64,000 bases of DNA. Source: an uncultured Clostridia bacterium. Lineage in GTDB: Bacteria; Bacillota; Clostridia; Christensenellales; Borkfalkiaceae. Made by a program: the position numbers and the translations under genes. Position 1 is the first letter of the stretch. Each line of letters opens with the position of its first letter. Under the pieces are notes generated by a model that had not been told where the DNA came from, did no database searches, and saw only the letters and a program-made list of their open reading frames with translations. Positions 1 through 7,701 of the stretch are shown in pieces. The stretch spans positions 1 to 64,000 of the forward strand of contig CALVIN010000003.1 in NCBI GenBank assembly GCA_944330115.1, read 5' to 3'.

Positions 1-345
1 CGGTCACCGCTCGGGCGTGCATATGCCCTCGCTCATCTCACAATGCGCAAACAGCGCGTGTGTGCTGTTTGCAGAAGTGCATTGTTCGTCCCTCTTCGCG
101 CGACCTTAAGGGCCCACGAAGCGTATAGCCGCGCGAATTCACCCTGCTGCGCGAGCGAAGCGCTGCTCTGCCGAGGCTCCCGAAGGGAAACGGCAGATGC
201 GCAGGTATGCGCAAATGTGGGCCTGCGGCGGCGGGAAACCCGCCTTGCAACATTATTTGTTTTAGAATTTTTGCGCTTTGCAGGGTAAACCTGCTCGCGC
301 TTATCCGCTCAATTTGCCTGCCGACCAAAAGGCAATGCAAATATT
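1..345 (+). repeat. Dispersed structured repeat, modules C (1-90) and A (91-345)
   Basis: No convincing gene lies in the first 862 bases. Positions 1-90 match 57256-57340 (module C, a nested hairpin whose inner and outer stems differ between copies). Positions 91-345 are a module A copy that resembles 16766-17040 almost throughout. Hairpin 3 has stem TTCGCGCGAC (95-104) against GCCGCGCGAA (128-137) with a 23-nt loop carrying TTAAGGGCCCACGAAG, and hairpin 5 is GGCGGG-AAA-CCCGCC (230-244). Hairpins 1 and 2 are absent here, replaced by module C. A 100-residue frame on the minus strand reads through the copy, but the same peptide pattern recurs wherever the repeat lies, so it is not a gene. Confidence 0.85.
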
Positions 346-439
346 GTATTGCGCTTGACGGCTGAAATAAATTCAGCCTCGCGCCATTATTTATTTGGAA
401 AATTGCGCTTCAGCAGGGCACGCCCTGCTTGCGACATAA

Positions 440-870
440 GTTATTTTGAAATACCCCTCCCGATTTGCCCTGCTCCGCTTTTCGACAAATCTACCTCCCC
501 TTTGAGGGGAGGTGGCATATACGAGCACCGCGAGTATATGACGGTGGGGTTTCACCGCACGCTTGTAGAAAGCAAATAAAGATAAGCGACGAAAAATATC
601 CCCTCGTTTCCCCTTTAGGGGAAGTGGCATATATAAGCATCGCGAGTATATGACTAAAGGGTTAAAAAACACGGCGCTAATAATTAACCCTTCCGCCCCG
701 TCCGCACTTGTGCGGACGGGCACCTTCCCTTCAGGGACGGCAAGAGAAACCCCACCCTACCCTCCCCTCAAAGGGGAGGTATTTTTTTGTCTTATTGGTA
801 CCTCCCCTCAAAGGGGAGGTATATTGTCCGCTTTCCCTCGTCTACCCTCAAAGGGGAGATGTCTATTCTG
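440..870. repeat. Module B repeats with tandem CCTCCCC palindromes
   Basis: A full module B copy (453-552) shows an outer ACCCCTCC...GGTGGGGT pairing that encloses a GATTTGCC...CAAATC hairpin, a CCTCCCC-TTTGA-GGGGAGG palindrome and a CATATAC...GTATATG hairpin. A degenerate copy follows (596-663). Three more palindromes lie at 761-780, 801-820 and about 844-857, the first two exactly 40 bases apart. A separate 10-bp hairpin CCCGTCCGCA/TGCGGACGGG with a CTTG loop sits at 697-720. The last degenerate palindrome runs into the 3' end of the vanW-family gene. Confidence 0.8.
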
Positions 871-2068
871 CCTTTGAATACTTCTTTTCGGGGAGGTATT
901 TATCTTTGCGGATGAGCCTGGTGGTGGCAGCGCCGCCACGGGTGGAAGTTAAATAACACTCGCTCTCCACAACGCCGCCGTCGCCGCCCGTCACTACCGA
1001 CTGCAGCGAATATTCGGCGCCGTCGGGCAGGCCGTAGAGCTCGCACCGCACATAGTATGTGCCCGTTAAAACGCGGATATATACGGGGCAATCGGTGGTG
1101 TTTACAAACTTTAAGTCGCTGTAGGTGCCGCTGACCATGGCGTCGCGCGAGGGGCTGACGTAGCTCACCGCCAGCGTGTGCGGGTGGTATTCGGTGACCT
1201 TCAGCCCGGCGAGCAGGGCGGCGTTATACAGCGTTGTGCTCACCTGGCACACCCCTCCGCCCACGCCGTAGACAAACCTGCCGTCCTCGATTATCTTTGC
1301 CCGCCTGAAGCCGCTTTTTAAAGTGCGCGCGCCCACGCGGCCGTTGAAGGAAAAGCTGCCGCCCGGAGGCAGCACGCAGCCGCTTATCTTTTGACCCGCC
1401 AGCTTTATATTTGAAACGCGCGGCGAATTTTCGCAGTCGAAATAGGTGGTGTACGCCGAGAGGCGCGCCGTTTTTGCGGTAAGCTCGGCAAGGCTGCCCT
1501 TTACCGCACGGCGGGCGACGTTTAGCCGCACGGGCGCAAAGTTTTGCCCGTACTCCCTGCCGCCGAGAGAGGACAGGATATCCCGCCGCAGCGCCTCGCT
1601 GTCGGCACACGCGCCGCCCTGCCCCTCGTCGTAGCAAAAAGCCTCGCCCTCGCCGGGATTGAAGTGCGCGCTCGGCTCCACCAGCTCCTTGAATTCGGCG
1701 GCACATATGCCCGAAATAACGGCGTCGAGGCAGTTTAAATAGCACCGCGGCCGCACCTTATACTCCCCCGCCCGCGCAATGCCTGCCACCACCTCGGCGG
1801 CGTTATCATTAAAGGATATTTCGGGATATGCATAGCTGTATATATGCTCATCCGAGGATATGATAAGCTCCCTGCCCGCCATATCCGCGACGATATCCTC
1901 CCGCACCGCAGCCACCGCACAGCGCGGCGCCATGCCGCCCACGTTGATGCCGTTTATAAAGGTGCCGTGCGGAAGGGTACGCCGCCACGCGCACGCGCAA
2001 AAAATAAAGCCCGCGGCGAGCGCGGGCAATATTAAACATGATATAAACCTTTTTAAATAACCTTTCAC
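863..2068 (-). CDS. VanW family protein, exported or membrane-anchored
   Basis: The 401-residue product starts with an uncleaved or lipoprotein-like hydrophobic segment (about residues 8-27, FISCLILPALAAGFIFCACA). A peptidoglycan-binding-4-like middle region comes next, then the VanW domain with the typical block GGGVCQVSTTLYNAALLAGL followed by HPHTLAVSYV. VanW-family function is unproven; cell-envelope or peptidoglycan work is usually assumed. Translation starts at GTG, overlapping the stop of the PHP gene by 4 bases, so it is the third gene of recF-PHP-vanW. The last dozen codons (KYLPEKKYSKAE) come from a degenerate module B palindrome, so the C-terminus was probably remodelled by repeat insertion. 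Confidence 0.88.
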   Translation of the reverse strand: MKGYLKRFISCLILPALAAGFIFCACAWRRTLPHGTFINGINVGGMAPRCAVAAVREDIVADMAGRELIISSDEHIYSYAYPEISFNDNAAEVVAGIARAGEYKVRPRCYLNCLDAVISGICAAEFKELVEPSAHFNPGEGEAFCYDEGQGGACADSEALRRDILSSLGGREYGQNFAPVRLNVARRAVKGSLAELTAKTARLSAYTTYFDCENSPRVSNIKLAGQKISGCVLPPGGSFSFNGRVGARTLKSGFRRAKIIEDGRFVYGVGGGVCQVSTTLYNAALLAGLKVTEYHPHTLAVSYVSPSRDAMVSGTYSDLKFVNTTDCPVYIRVLTGTYYVRCELYGLPDGAEYSLQSVVTGGDGGVVESECYLTSTRGGAATTRLIRKDKYLPEKKYSKAE

Positions 2069-2892
2069 GATATGTTAAGCGCCGCGAGCAGTTTTTCCGA
2101 GGGATAGAACTCGGGCGTGCCCACAGAGCGGCTGCCCTCCGCATAGTGCGTATCCGAGCCGCCCGTGACGAGCAGGGAGAGCTGCGCGGCCACCCCCTTG
2201 AAATATGCCGTCTCTTTATCAGTATGCCCCGAATACACCGCCTCTATGCCGCACAGGCCGCACTCTTTGAGATGAGTTATGAGTTTATACTTTTCGTCGG
2301 CGTCCAGCGTGATGCGCCCGGGGTGGGCGAGCGACGAGAGGCCGCCGCACTTTGCTATAACTTCGAGTGAGTACTCGGGCGAGGGCCTGCCGAGCGCCGA
2401 ATAGGCGGGGCGGCCGGGGGCGAGCATATCGGCATAGAACGCCGAGGGCGACGGGGCGTAGCCCTTGCGGGCGGCGGCGCGCGCTATATACATGGTGTGC
2501 ACAGGGGATAGGTCGCACTTTCTTTCGCGCAGGATGTCGCCGAAGTCGAGATTGATGCCCCGCTTTTTTAATTTTGAGAGAATATCGGCGGTGCGCGCCA
2601 TGGCGCCCTCCCTTACGAAGTTTTCAAACTTTTTATACTCGGCGCAACTATCGTCCATGTTGTAGCCCAGAATGTGCACCTTTACCTCGGTATATGCCGA
2701 GATCTCTATGCCGCGCACGCACTTTATGCCCCGCTCGCGGCAGGCCGCAAAGAACTGCGAAGTGCCGTTCATATTGTCGTGATCGGTGAGCGCGGCGAGC
2801 TGCACGCCGTTTTTTACGCACATTGCGACGATATCTTCGGGCGATATCAGCCCGTCGGAAAAGTATGAATGAATGTGAAGGTCTGCCCTCAT
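2065..2892 (-). CDS. PHP-domain phosphoesterase (TrpH/YciV type)
   Basis: This 275-residue protein begins MRADLHIHSYFSDG, the PHP motif 1 (HxHxxxSDG), followed by LTDHDN (motif 2) and later LAHPG and GSDTH, the remaining metal ligands. The family hydrolyses phosphodiesters or nucleoside 3',5'-bisphosphates (RNase AM type) with Mn or Fe; the substrate cannot be read from sequence. Its start overlaps the recF stop as ATGA and its stop overlaps the vanW start as GTGA, so the three genes are probably translationally coupled. Length is normal for the family. Confidence 0.87.
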   Translation of the reverse strand: MRADLHIHSYFSDGLISPEDIVAMCVKNGVQLAALTDHDNMNGTSQFFAACRERGIKCVRGIEISAYTEVKVHILGYNMDDSCAEYKKFENFVREGAMARTADILSKLKKRGINLDFGDILRERKCDLSPVHTMYIARAAARKGYAPSPSAFYADMLAPGRPAYSALGRPSPEYSLEVIAKCGGLSSLAHPGRITLDADEKYKLITHLKECGLCGIEAVYSGHTDKETAYFKGVAAQLSLLVTGGSDTHYAEGSRSVGTPEFYPSEKLLAALNIS

Positions 2893-3974
2893 CTCTTTAT
2901 CGCACCCCCTTCTATCCTTATTTTATTGGCCTCGCGGCCGTAGAGCACACGCTCGGCGTGCGTGCAGGTGAGTATGGTCTGCATGCCCTGCGCGCGGTTT
3001 ACCAGCTTTTTGCGGCGGGGAAGGTCGAGCTCGCTCATCACGTCGTCCAGAATGAGCACGGGGTATTCGCCCGAGAGCTGCCTGAATATCTCCATTTCGG
3101 CGAGCTTTACCGAGAGCGCCGCCGTGCGCGTCTGCCCCTGCGAGGCGTAGTGCTTGGCGTCCTGGCCGTTTATTATAAAGTCCAGATCGTCCCTGTGCGG
3201 CCCCACCGTGGTGAAGCCGAGGCGGATGTCCTTTTCGTAATTTCTCTTAAGCTCGGCAAATATTACCTCTTTGAGCTCCTCGTCGTCGCCCTGATACCTC
3301 TTTTCGGGGCGGACTATAAGCTCCTCGGCGCCGTCGGTAAGGTTTGCGTGCTCCTCCTTTGCGAGGGGGGCCAGCCGCTCGATGAAGTCGGCGCGGTGCC
3401 TTGTGACTATGGCGGCGTACTTTGCCAGCTGCTCGTCCCACACGGGGAGGGTATCATACACCAGCGCCGTATCCCTGTCCTTTAAAAGGTTGTTGCGCTG
3501 CTCCAAAATTTTGTTGTAGCGCAGAAGCGCCGTGTAATAGCTCTTTGAGAGCTGGGAGATGGAGATGTTCAAAAAGCGCCTGCGCTCGTCGGGGCCGTCC
3601 TGAATGAGCCGCAGCTCGGACGGGGAGAAGAACACGCTGAATATGTTGCCCAATAGGTCGGCGTTGCGCGCTATTCTGTTGCCGTTTACGCGCACCTCGC
3701 GCCCGCTCTCGAAGATGGTCGCCGAAATATTCACGTCGCCGTACCTGCCGCAGGCGAGCGCCGATATCTCGGCAGAAGTTTCGCCCTGCTTTATGAGCTG
3801 CTTATCGCGCCTGGCGCGCGGCGACACCCCCGTGCAGAGATAGAATACGGCCTCGGCGCAGTTGGTCTTGCCCTGCGCGTTTTTGCCGTAGAGCACGTTG
3901 AGCCCCTCGGTGAAGGTAAAATTTTCCGAGCTGTAATTTCTGAAATTTTTGAGCGACAAATTTTTTATATGCAT
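2889..3974 (-). CDS. recF: DNA replication and repair protein RecF
   Basis: The 361-residue SMC-like ATPase acts at gapped DNA to help RecO/RecR load RecA. Visible motifs are the N-terminal LKNFRNY block, Walker A YGKNAQGKTN (about residues 29-38), the SEL-type signature region with DERRRFLN, and Walker B VLILDDVMSELD near residue 310. It is first in a minus-strand operon with the PHP and VanW genes, and it is divergent from dnaA across 190 bases. In most Bacillota the order is dnaA-dnaN-recF on one strand. Here dnaN is absent and recF is inverted relative to dnaA. Confidence 0.96.
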   Translation of the reverse strand: MHIKNLSLKNFRNYSSENFTFTEGLNVLYGKNAQGKTNCAEAVFYLCTGVSPRARRDKQLIKQGETSAEISALACGRYGDVNISATIFESGREVRVNGNRIARNADLLGNIFSVFFSPSELRLIQDGPDERRRFLNISISQLSKSYYTALLRYNKILEQRNNLLKDRDTALVYDTLPVWDEQLAKYAAIVTRHRADFIERLAPLAKEEHANLTDGAEELIVRPEKRYQGDDEELKEVIFAELKRNYEKDIRLGFTTVGPHRDDLDFIINGQDAKHYASQGQTRTAALSVKLAEMEIFRQLSGEYPVLILDDVMSELDLPRRKKLVNRAQGMQTILTCTHAERVLYGREANKIRIEGGAIKR

Positions 3975-4013
3975 TTTTTTATCAAAACACTTTATTTTAA
4001 GCGCGCGTTGTAG

Positions 4014-4019
4014 TATAAT
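4014..4019 (+). promoter_or_regulatory. Possible dnaA promoter (-10) with downstream direct repeats
   Basis: TATAAT lies 146 bases before the dnaA start; the -35 region 17 bases upstream is weak (TTTATT). Downstream, TTATAACACA occurs twice (4102-4111 and 4117-4126), 15 bases apart. These resemble DnaA boxes with one extra base but do not match TTATNCACA, so a role in autoregulation or origin function is a guess. Confidence 0.4.
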
Positions 4020-4164
4020 CTATGAACGAGGCGCCTTTTTGCGCCCCACGGCAATGCCATTACATACCCCGAATACGGGGATACGGGCTATTTAAAGTAA
4101 ATTATAACACAAAATATTATAACACAGAATTTAAAAATATCAAAGGAACTTACAGGCAAAACTT

Positions 4165-5520
4165 ATGACGGCAAAGGCAAACTTCGATTTTATTTACAAC
4201 CCCATAAAGGAGAAGATGCGCGAACTTATTTCGCACATAAACTACACCACCTTTATCGAAAAGCTGGTGCCGGTGGATATCGACGGGCGCTTTATCGTGC
4301 TTGAAGCCCCCTCCGAGGGCATAGCCAGCTACATAACCACCACCCTTGCCGAAAAGATGCGCGAGGCCATTTTAGAGGCCAACGTGGGCATCACCGACTT
4401 CCGCCTTAAGGTGGAGGGCTCGGACAAGTACGCCTATAACAGCCCCGAGGACGAGCTTAAAAACTTCAGCGCGCCCACCAACCTCGATCCCAAATACACC
4501 TTCGAGAGCTTTGTTGTGGGCCCCAACAACGAGTATGTGTTTGCCGCGGCGCAGTCGGTAGCCGAAGACCCCGCGGGCACCTACAACCCGCTGTTCATCT
4601 ACGGCGGCACGGGCCTGGGCAAGACGCACCTCATGCAGGCGATAGCCAACAAGATAGTGCGCGAAAAGCCCTATTTAAAGGTAATATACGTCACCTGCGA
4701 AAAGTTCGTAAACGAAATAATCGACAATATGTTCACCGGCCGCGGCGCCGACACGCGCGACAAGGGCAGCAAACTGAGGCAGCACTACCGCTCGGCCGAC
4801 GTGCTTATAGTTGACGACATACAGTTCATAGAGGGCAAAAAGGCCGTTCAGGAGGAATTTTTCCACACCTTCAACGAGCTTGTGGCAAAGGGCAAGCAGA
4901 TAATCATCTCCTCCGACCACTCGCCCAAGGAGCTGGCCGCGCTTGAAGAGAGGCTTAAAACGCGCTTTTCGGGCGGACTGCTGTTTGACATACTTCCCCC
5001 CGACTACGAGACAAAGGTGGCCATTTTAAAGCGCAAGGCCTTTGAAAAGAAGTGCATAGTGCCCGACGACGTTTTGAACTTTTTAGCAAAGGACAGCGGC
5101 GACGACGTGCGTACGCTTGAGGGCAGGCTCACAAAGGTGATATTCGCCTCCCGCCTGCACGAGGAGCCCATAACCGTGCAGCTTGCGCGCAACGCATTGA
5201 GCGAGGCCGTGCCCGAGGACGGCAACGAGGAGATAACGCCCGACACGGTGATAAACGCCGTGACAGGCTTTTACCACATAGAGCGCGCCGACATAACCGG
5301 CAAGAGCAAGAAAAAAGAGGTCGTCATTCCCCGCCAGATATGCTGCTATCTGATGTGCGAACTACTTTCACTCCCCCTCGTTTCGATAGGCAAGGAGCTG
5401 GGCGGCAGGGACCACACCACCATGCTGTATTCGCGCGACAAGGTCGAGGAGATGTGCCGCACCAACGACAGGATAGCCAAGGACGTCGACGACATAAAAA
5501 ATATAATACTCAAAAAATAA
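4165..5520 (+). CDS. dnaA: Chromosomal replication initiator DnaA
   Basis: The 451-residue AAA+ initiator binds DnaA boxes and opens oriC. The order is an N-terminal helicase-interaction domain (1-about 90), AAA+ domain with Walker A GGTGLGKTHL (about 148-157) and Walker B VLIVDDIQFIEG, sensor region, and a C-terminal helix-turn-helix with GKELGGRDHTTMLYS, which contacts DnaA boxes. The SD is poor: AAAGGA is 17 bases upstream. A hairpin terminator follows the gene, and mnmG comes next rather than dnaN. Its presence suggests that the origin is nearby, but no cluster of consensus boxes was found in the flanking spacers. Confidence 0.97.
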   Translation: MTAKANFDFIYNPIKEKMRELISHINYTTFIEKLVPVDIDGRFIVLEAPSEGIASYITTTLAEKMREAILEANVGITDFRLKVEGSDKYAYNSPEDELKNFSAPTNLDPKYTFESFVVGPNNEYVFAAAQSVAEDPAGTYNPLFIYGGTGLGKTHLMQAIANKIVREKPYLKVIYVTCEKFVNEIIDNMFTGRGADTRDKGSKLRQHYRSADVLIVDDIQFIEGKKAVQEEFFHTFNELVAKGKQIIISSDHSPKELAALEERLKTRFSGGLLFDILPPDYETKVAILKRKAFEKKCIVPDDVLNFLAKDSGDDVRTLEGRLTKVIFASRLHEEPITVQLARNALSEAVPEDGNEEITPDTVINAVTGFYHIERADITGKSKKKEVVIPRQICCYLMCELLSLPLVSIGKELGGRDHTTMLYSRDKVEEMCRTNDRIAKDVDDIKNIILKK

Positions 5521-5650
5521 TTTTTAATTAAATTAAATTAAATTAAAATCAAATTAAATTATTTTTTTAATTATTTATTTGCAATTTATTTTTAATATAT
5601 ATATTACAGAAATTCCCGCTTTACAAAAAATGGCGGGAATTTTTGCGAGG
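5521..5650 (+). terminator. A/T low-complexity tract and dnaA terminator
   Basis: Positions 5521-5605 are almost pure A/T with repeated TTAAA units. A hairpin with stem AATTCCCGC (5611-5619) and GCGGGAATT (5633-5641) followed by a T run forms a rho-independent terminator just ahead of mnmG. The A/T tract could also serve as a DNA-unwinding element, but no consensus DnaA boxes flank it. Confidence 0.75.
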
Positions 5651-5655
5651 CACAC

Positions 5656-7512
5656 ATGATACCTGAATTTGAAGAAGGACAGTTCGACGTTGTGGTAGTG
5701 GGCGCGGGGCACGCAGGGTGCGAAGCTGCGCTTGCCTGCGCGCGCACGGGGCTTAAAACGGCCATGCTCACGCTCAATTTAGACAGCATAGCATTTATGG
5801 CGTGCAACCCCTCGGTGGGCGGCACGGCAAAGGGGCACCTCGTGCGCGAGATCGACGCGCTCGGCGGGCAGATGGGCATAAATGCCGACAAGACCGCCCT
5901 GCAGATGCGCATGCTCAACGTGGGCAAGGGCGCGGCGGTGCAGTCATTAAGGTGCCAGTCCGACAAGAATGCCTATCACACCGAGATGAAGCGCACATTA
6001 GAGCACACCCCCAACCTGCGCATAGTTCAGGGCGAGGCCGCCGAGATACTCACAAGAGAGGGCAGGGTGCGCGGCGTTAAGACGACCTACGGCGGCGTAT
6101 TTTACTGCAAGGCCGCCATACTTGCCACGGGCGTGTATTTAAATGCCGAAACCATTACGGGCGACGTGGTAAAGAGCAGCGGACCCAACGGCTTTGCCCC
6201 CGCCACCGCGCTCACCAAAAACCTGATGGAGCTGGGCTACAACGTGCGCCGATTTAAGACGGGCACGCCCGCAAGGCTCGACGGGCGCACGGTGGACTTC
6301 GGCAAGTGCGAAGTACAGTACGGCGACGACGACGTGCTGCCCTTTTCGTTCATGACGGAAGGGCACATACAAAACAAGCTGCCCTGCTACCTCACCTACA
6401 CAAACGAGCGCACGCACAGGATAATACTCGGCAATCTGGACCGCTCGCCGCTGTATAACGGCACCATACTCTCCACGGGGCCGAGGTATTGCCCCTCGAT
6501 AGAGACAAAGGTGGTGCGCTTTGCCGACAAGGAGAGGCACCAGCTGTTTTTGGAGCCCGAAGGGGCAGATACGCTGGAGGTGTATGTGCAGGGCATGTCG
6601 TCCTCCCTCCCCCACGACATTCAGGTGGAAATGTACCACACGGTTGCGGGGCTGGAGCACTGCGACATAATGCGCTACGCCTATGCGATAGAGTATGACT
6701 GCATCGACACGCTCGATATTTACCCCACCCTCGAATTCAAAAAAGTAGAGGGGCTTTACACGGCGGGGCAGATAAACGGCACCTCGGGCTATGAGGAGGC
6801 CGCGGCGCAGGGACTTATGGCGGGGCTGAACGCCAGCCTTAAAATACGCAGCAAGCAGCCGCTGATATTGGGGCGCGACGAGGCATATATAGGCGTGCTG
6901 ATAGACGACCTCGTGACCAAAGGCACCGACGAGCCCTACCGCATGATGACCTCCCGCGCCGAGCACAGGCTGGAGATACGGCAGGACAACGCCGACTTCC
7001 GCCTTACTCAGAAGGGATATGACTGCGGCCTTGTGACCGAGGAGAGGTATAAGAAATACCTTGAGAGGAAGGCCGAGTATGAGAGCGCTTTAAAGCAGCT
7101 TGAAGGGCGCATACCCGCGGCGCAGGCCGACGAATTTTTGAAGGGGATCGGCCTCGACGGGACGGAAAAGCCGCTGAGCTTTGCCGACATGATAAGAAGG
7201 GGCGCCACGTTGAAGCAGATAGAGCGGGAGTTTTGCCCGCTTGAAGGCTGCGGCGAGAGTGCGGCGCAGTCGGCGGAGATATATATAAAGTACGAGGGAT
7301 ATTTAAAAAAGGGCCTCGAGCAGATAGCGCGCGCACGCAAATTGGAGGAGAAAAAGCTGCCCTATGACCTCGACTATATGAAGATAGAGGGGCTGAGGCT
7401 TGAGGCGCGCGAAAAGCTGAACAAAATAAAGCCCGCCTCTTTGGGGCAGGCCTCGAGGATATCGGGCGTAAACCCCGCCGATATCGCCGTGCTCATACTG
7501 TATTTAAAATAA
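5656..7512 (+). CDS. mnmG: tRNA uridine-34 carboxymethylaminomethyl synthase subunit MnmG
   Basis: The 618-residue FAD enzyme works with MnmE to install cmnm5 on wobble uridine of several tRNAs. The FAD-binding motif GAGHAGCEAALA lies near residue 15, followed by the diagnostic NPSVGGTAKGHLVREIDALGG block. The catalytic-region GTPARLDGRT, the second nucleotide site GQINGTSGYEEAAAQG, and the helical C-terminal domain that contacts MnmE and tRNA follow. Length is normal. GAGG lies 5 bases before the ATG. Closeness to dnaA is common in bacteria. A 15-bp hairpin terminator follows. Confidence 0.96.
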   Translation: MIPEFEEGQFDVVVVGAGHAGCEAALACARTGLKTAMLTLNLDSIAFMACNPSVGGTAKGHLVREIDALGGQMGINADKTALQMRMLNVGKGAAVQSLRCQSDKNAYHTEMKRTLEHTPNLRIVQGEAAEILTREGRVRGVKTTYGGVFYCKAAILATGVYLNAETITGDVVKSSGPNGFAPATALTKNLMELGYNVRRFKTGTPARLDGRTVDFGKCEVQYGDDDVLPFSFMTEGHIQNKLPCYLTYTNERTHRIILGNLDRSPLYNGTILSTGPRYCPSIETKVVRFADKERHQLFLEPEGADTLEVYVQGMSSSLPHDIQVEMYHTVAGLEHCDIMRYAYAIEYDCIDTLDIYPTLEFKKVEGLYTAGQINGTSGYEEAAAQGLMAGLNASLKIRSKQPLILGRDEAYIGVLIDDLVTKGTDEPYRMMTSRAEHRLEIRQDNADFRLTQKGYDCGLVTEERYKKYLERKAEYESALKQLEGRIPAAQADEFLKGIGLDGTEKPLSFADMIRRGATLKQIEREFCPLEGCGESAAQSAEIYIKYEGYLKKGLEQIARARKLEEKKLPYDLDYMKIEGLRLEAREKLNKIKPASLGQASRISGVNPADIAVLILYLK

Positions 7513-7569
7513 AATACAATTTTAATTTATTTTATATTTGATTTTTTTGTATAATATTTTTAATATTTT

Positions 7570-7612
7570 AAGCGCGCCTGCGGCAAAAATTGCCGCAGGC
7601 GCGCTTTATTTT
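7570..7612 (+). terminator. mnmG terminator
   Basis: A perfect 15-bp stem, AGCGCGCCTGCGGCA (7571-7585) with TGCCGCAGGCGCGCT (7591-7605), has loop AAAAT and is followed by TTATTTT. Confidence 0.85.
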
Positions 7613-7630
7613 AAAAATACGGTATTTTAT

Positions 7631-7695
7631 TTCGACATTATTTTATATATTATTTAATTATTTAATAAATTGCGCGCGCATACTGCCGCTATAAT
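7631..7695 (+). promoter_or_regulatory. Putative spoIIE control region: Spo0A-box-like site and -10
   Basis: TTCGACA at 7631-7637 is the complement of TGTCGAA, the core of a Spo0A box. TATAAT at 7690-7695 ends only 6 bases before the spoIIE ATG, with no recognisable -35 17 bases upstream (ATTGCG region). In Bacillus, spoIIE is activated by phosphorylated Spo0A from sites upstream of an atypically spaced sigma-A promoter, so the arrangement is suggestive. A single 7-mer match can occur by chance. Confidence 0.4.
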
Positions 7696-7701
7696 GGCGG
7701 T

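Noticed and set aside
38-340. A 100-residue minus-strand frame at the left edge
   Set aside because: The same peptide pattern (GGFPAAAGL-LRI-A, RLYAPWALKVARR) appears at each module A copy, so it is repeat DNA read as protein.
743-870. CRISPR-like spacing of short palindromes
   Set aside because: Only three diverged palindromes with A/T junk between; no conserved repeat-spacer units of CRISPR length and no cas genes.
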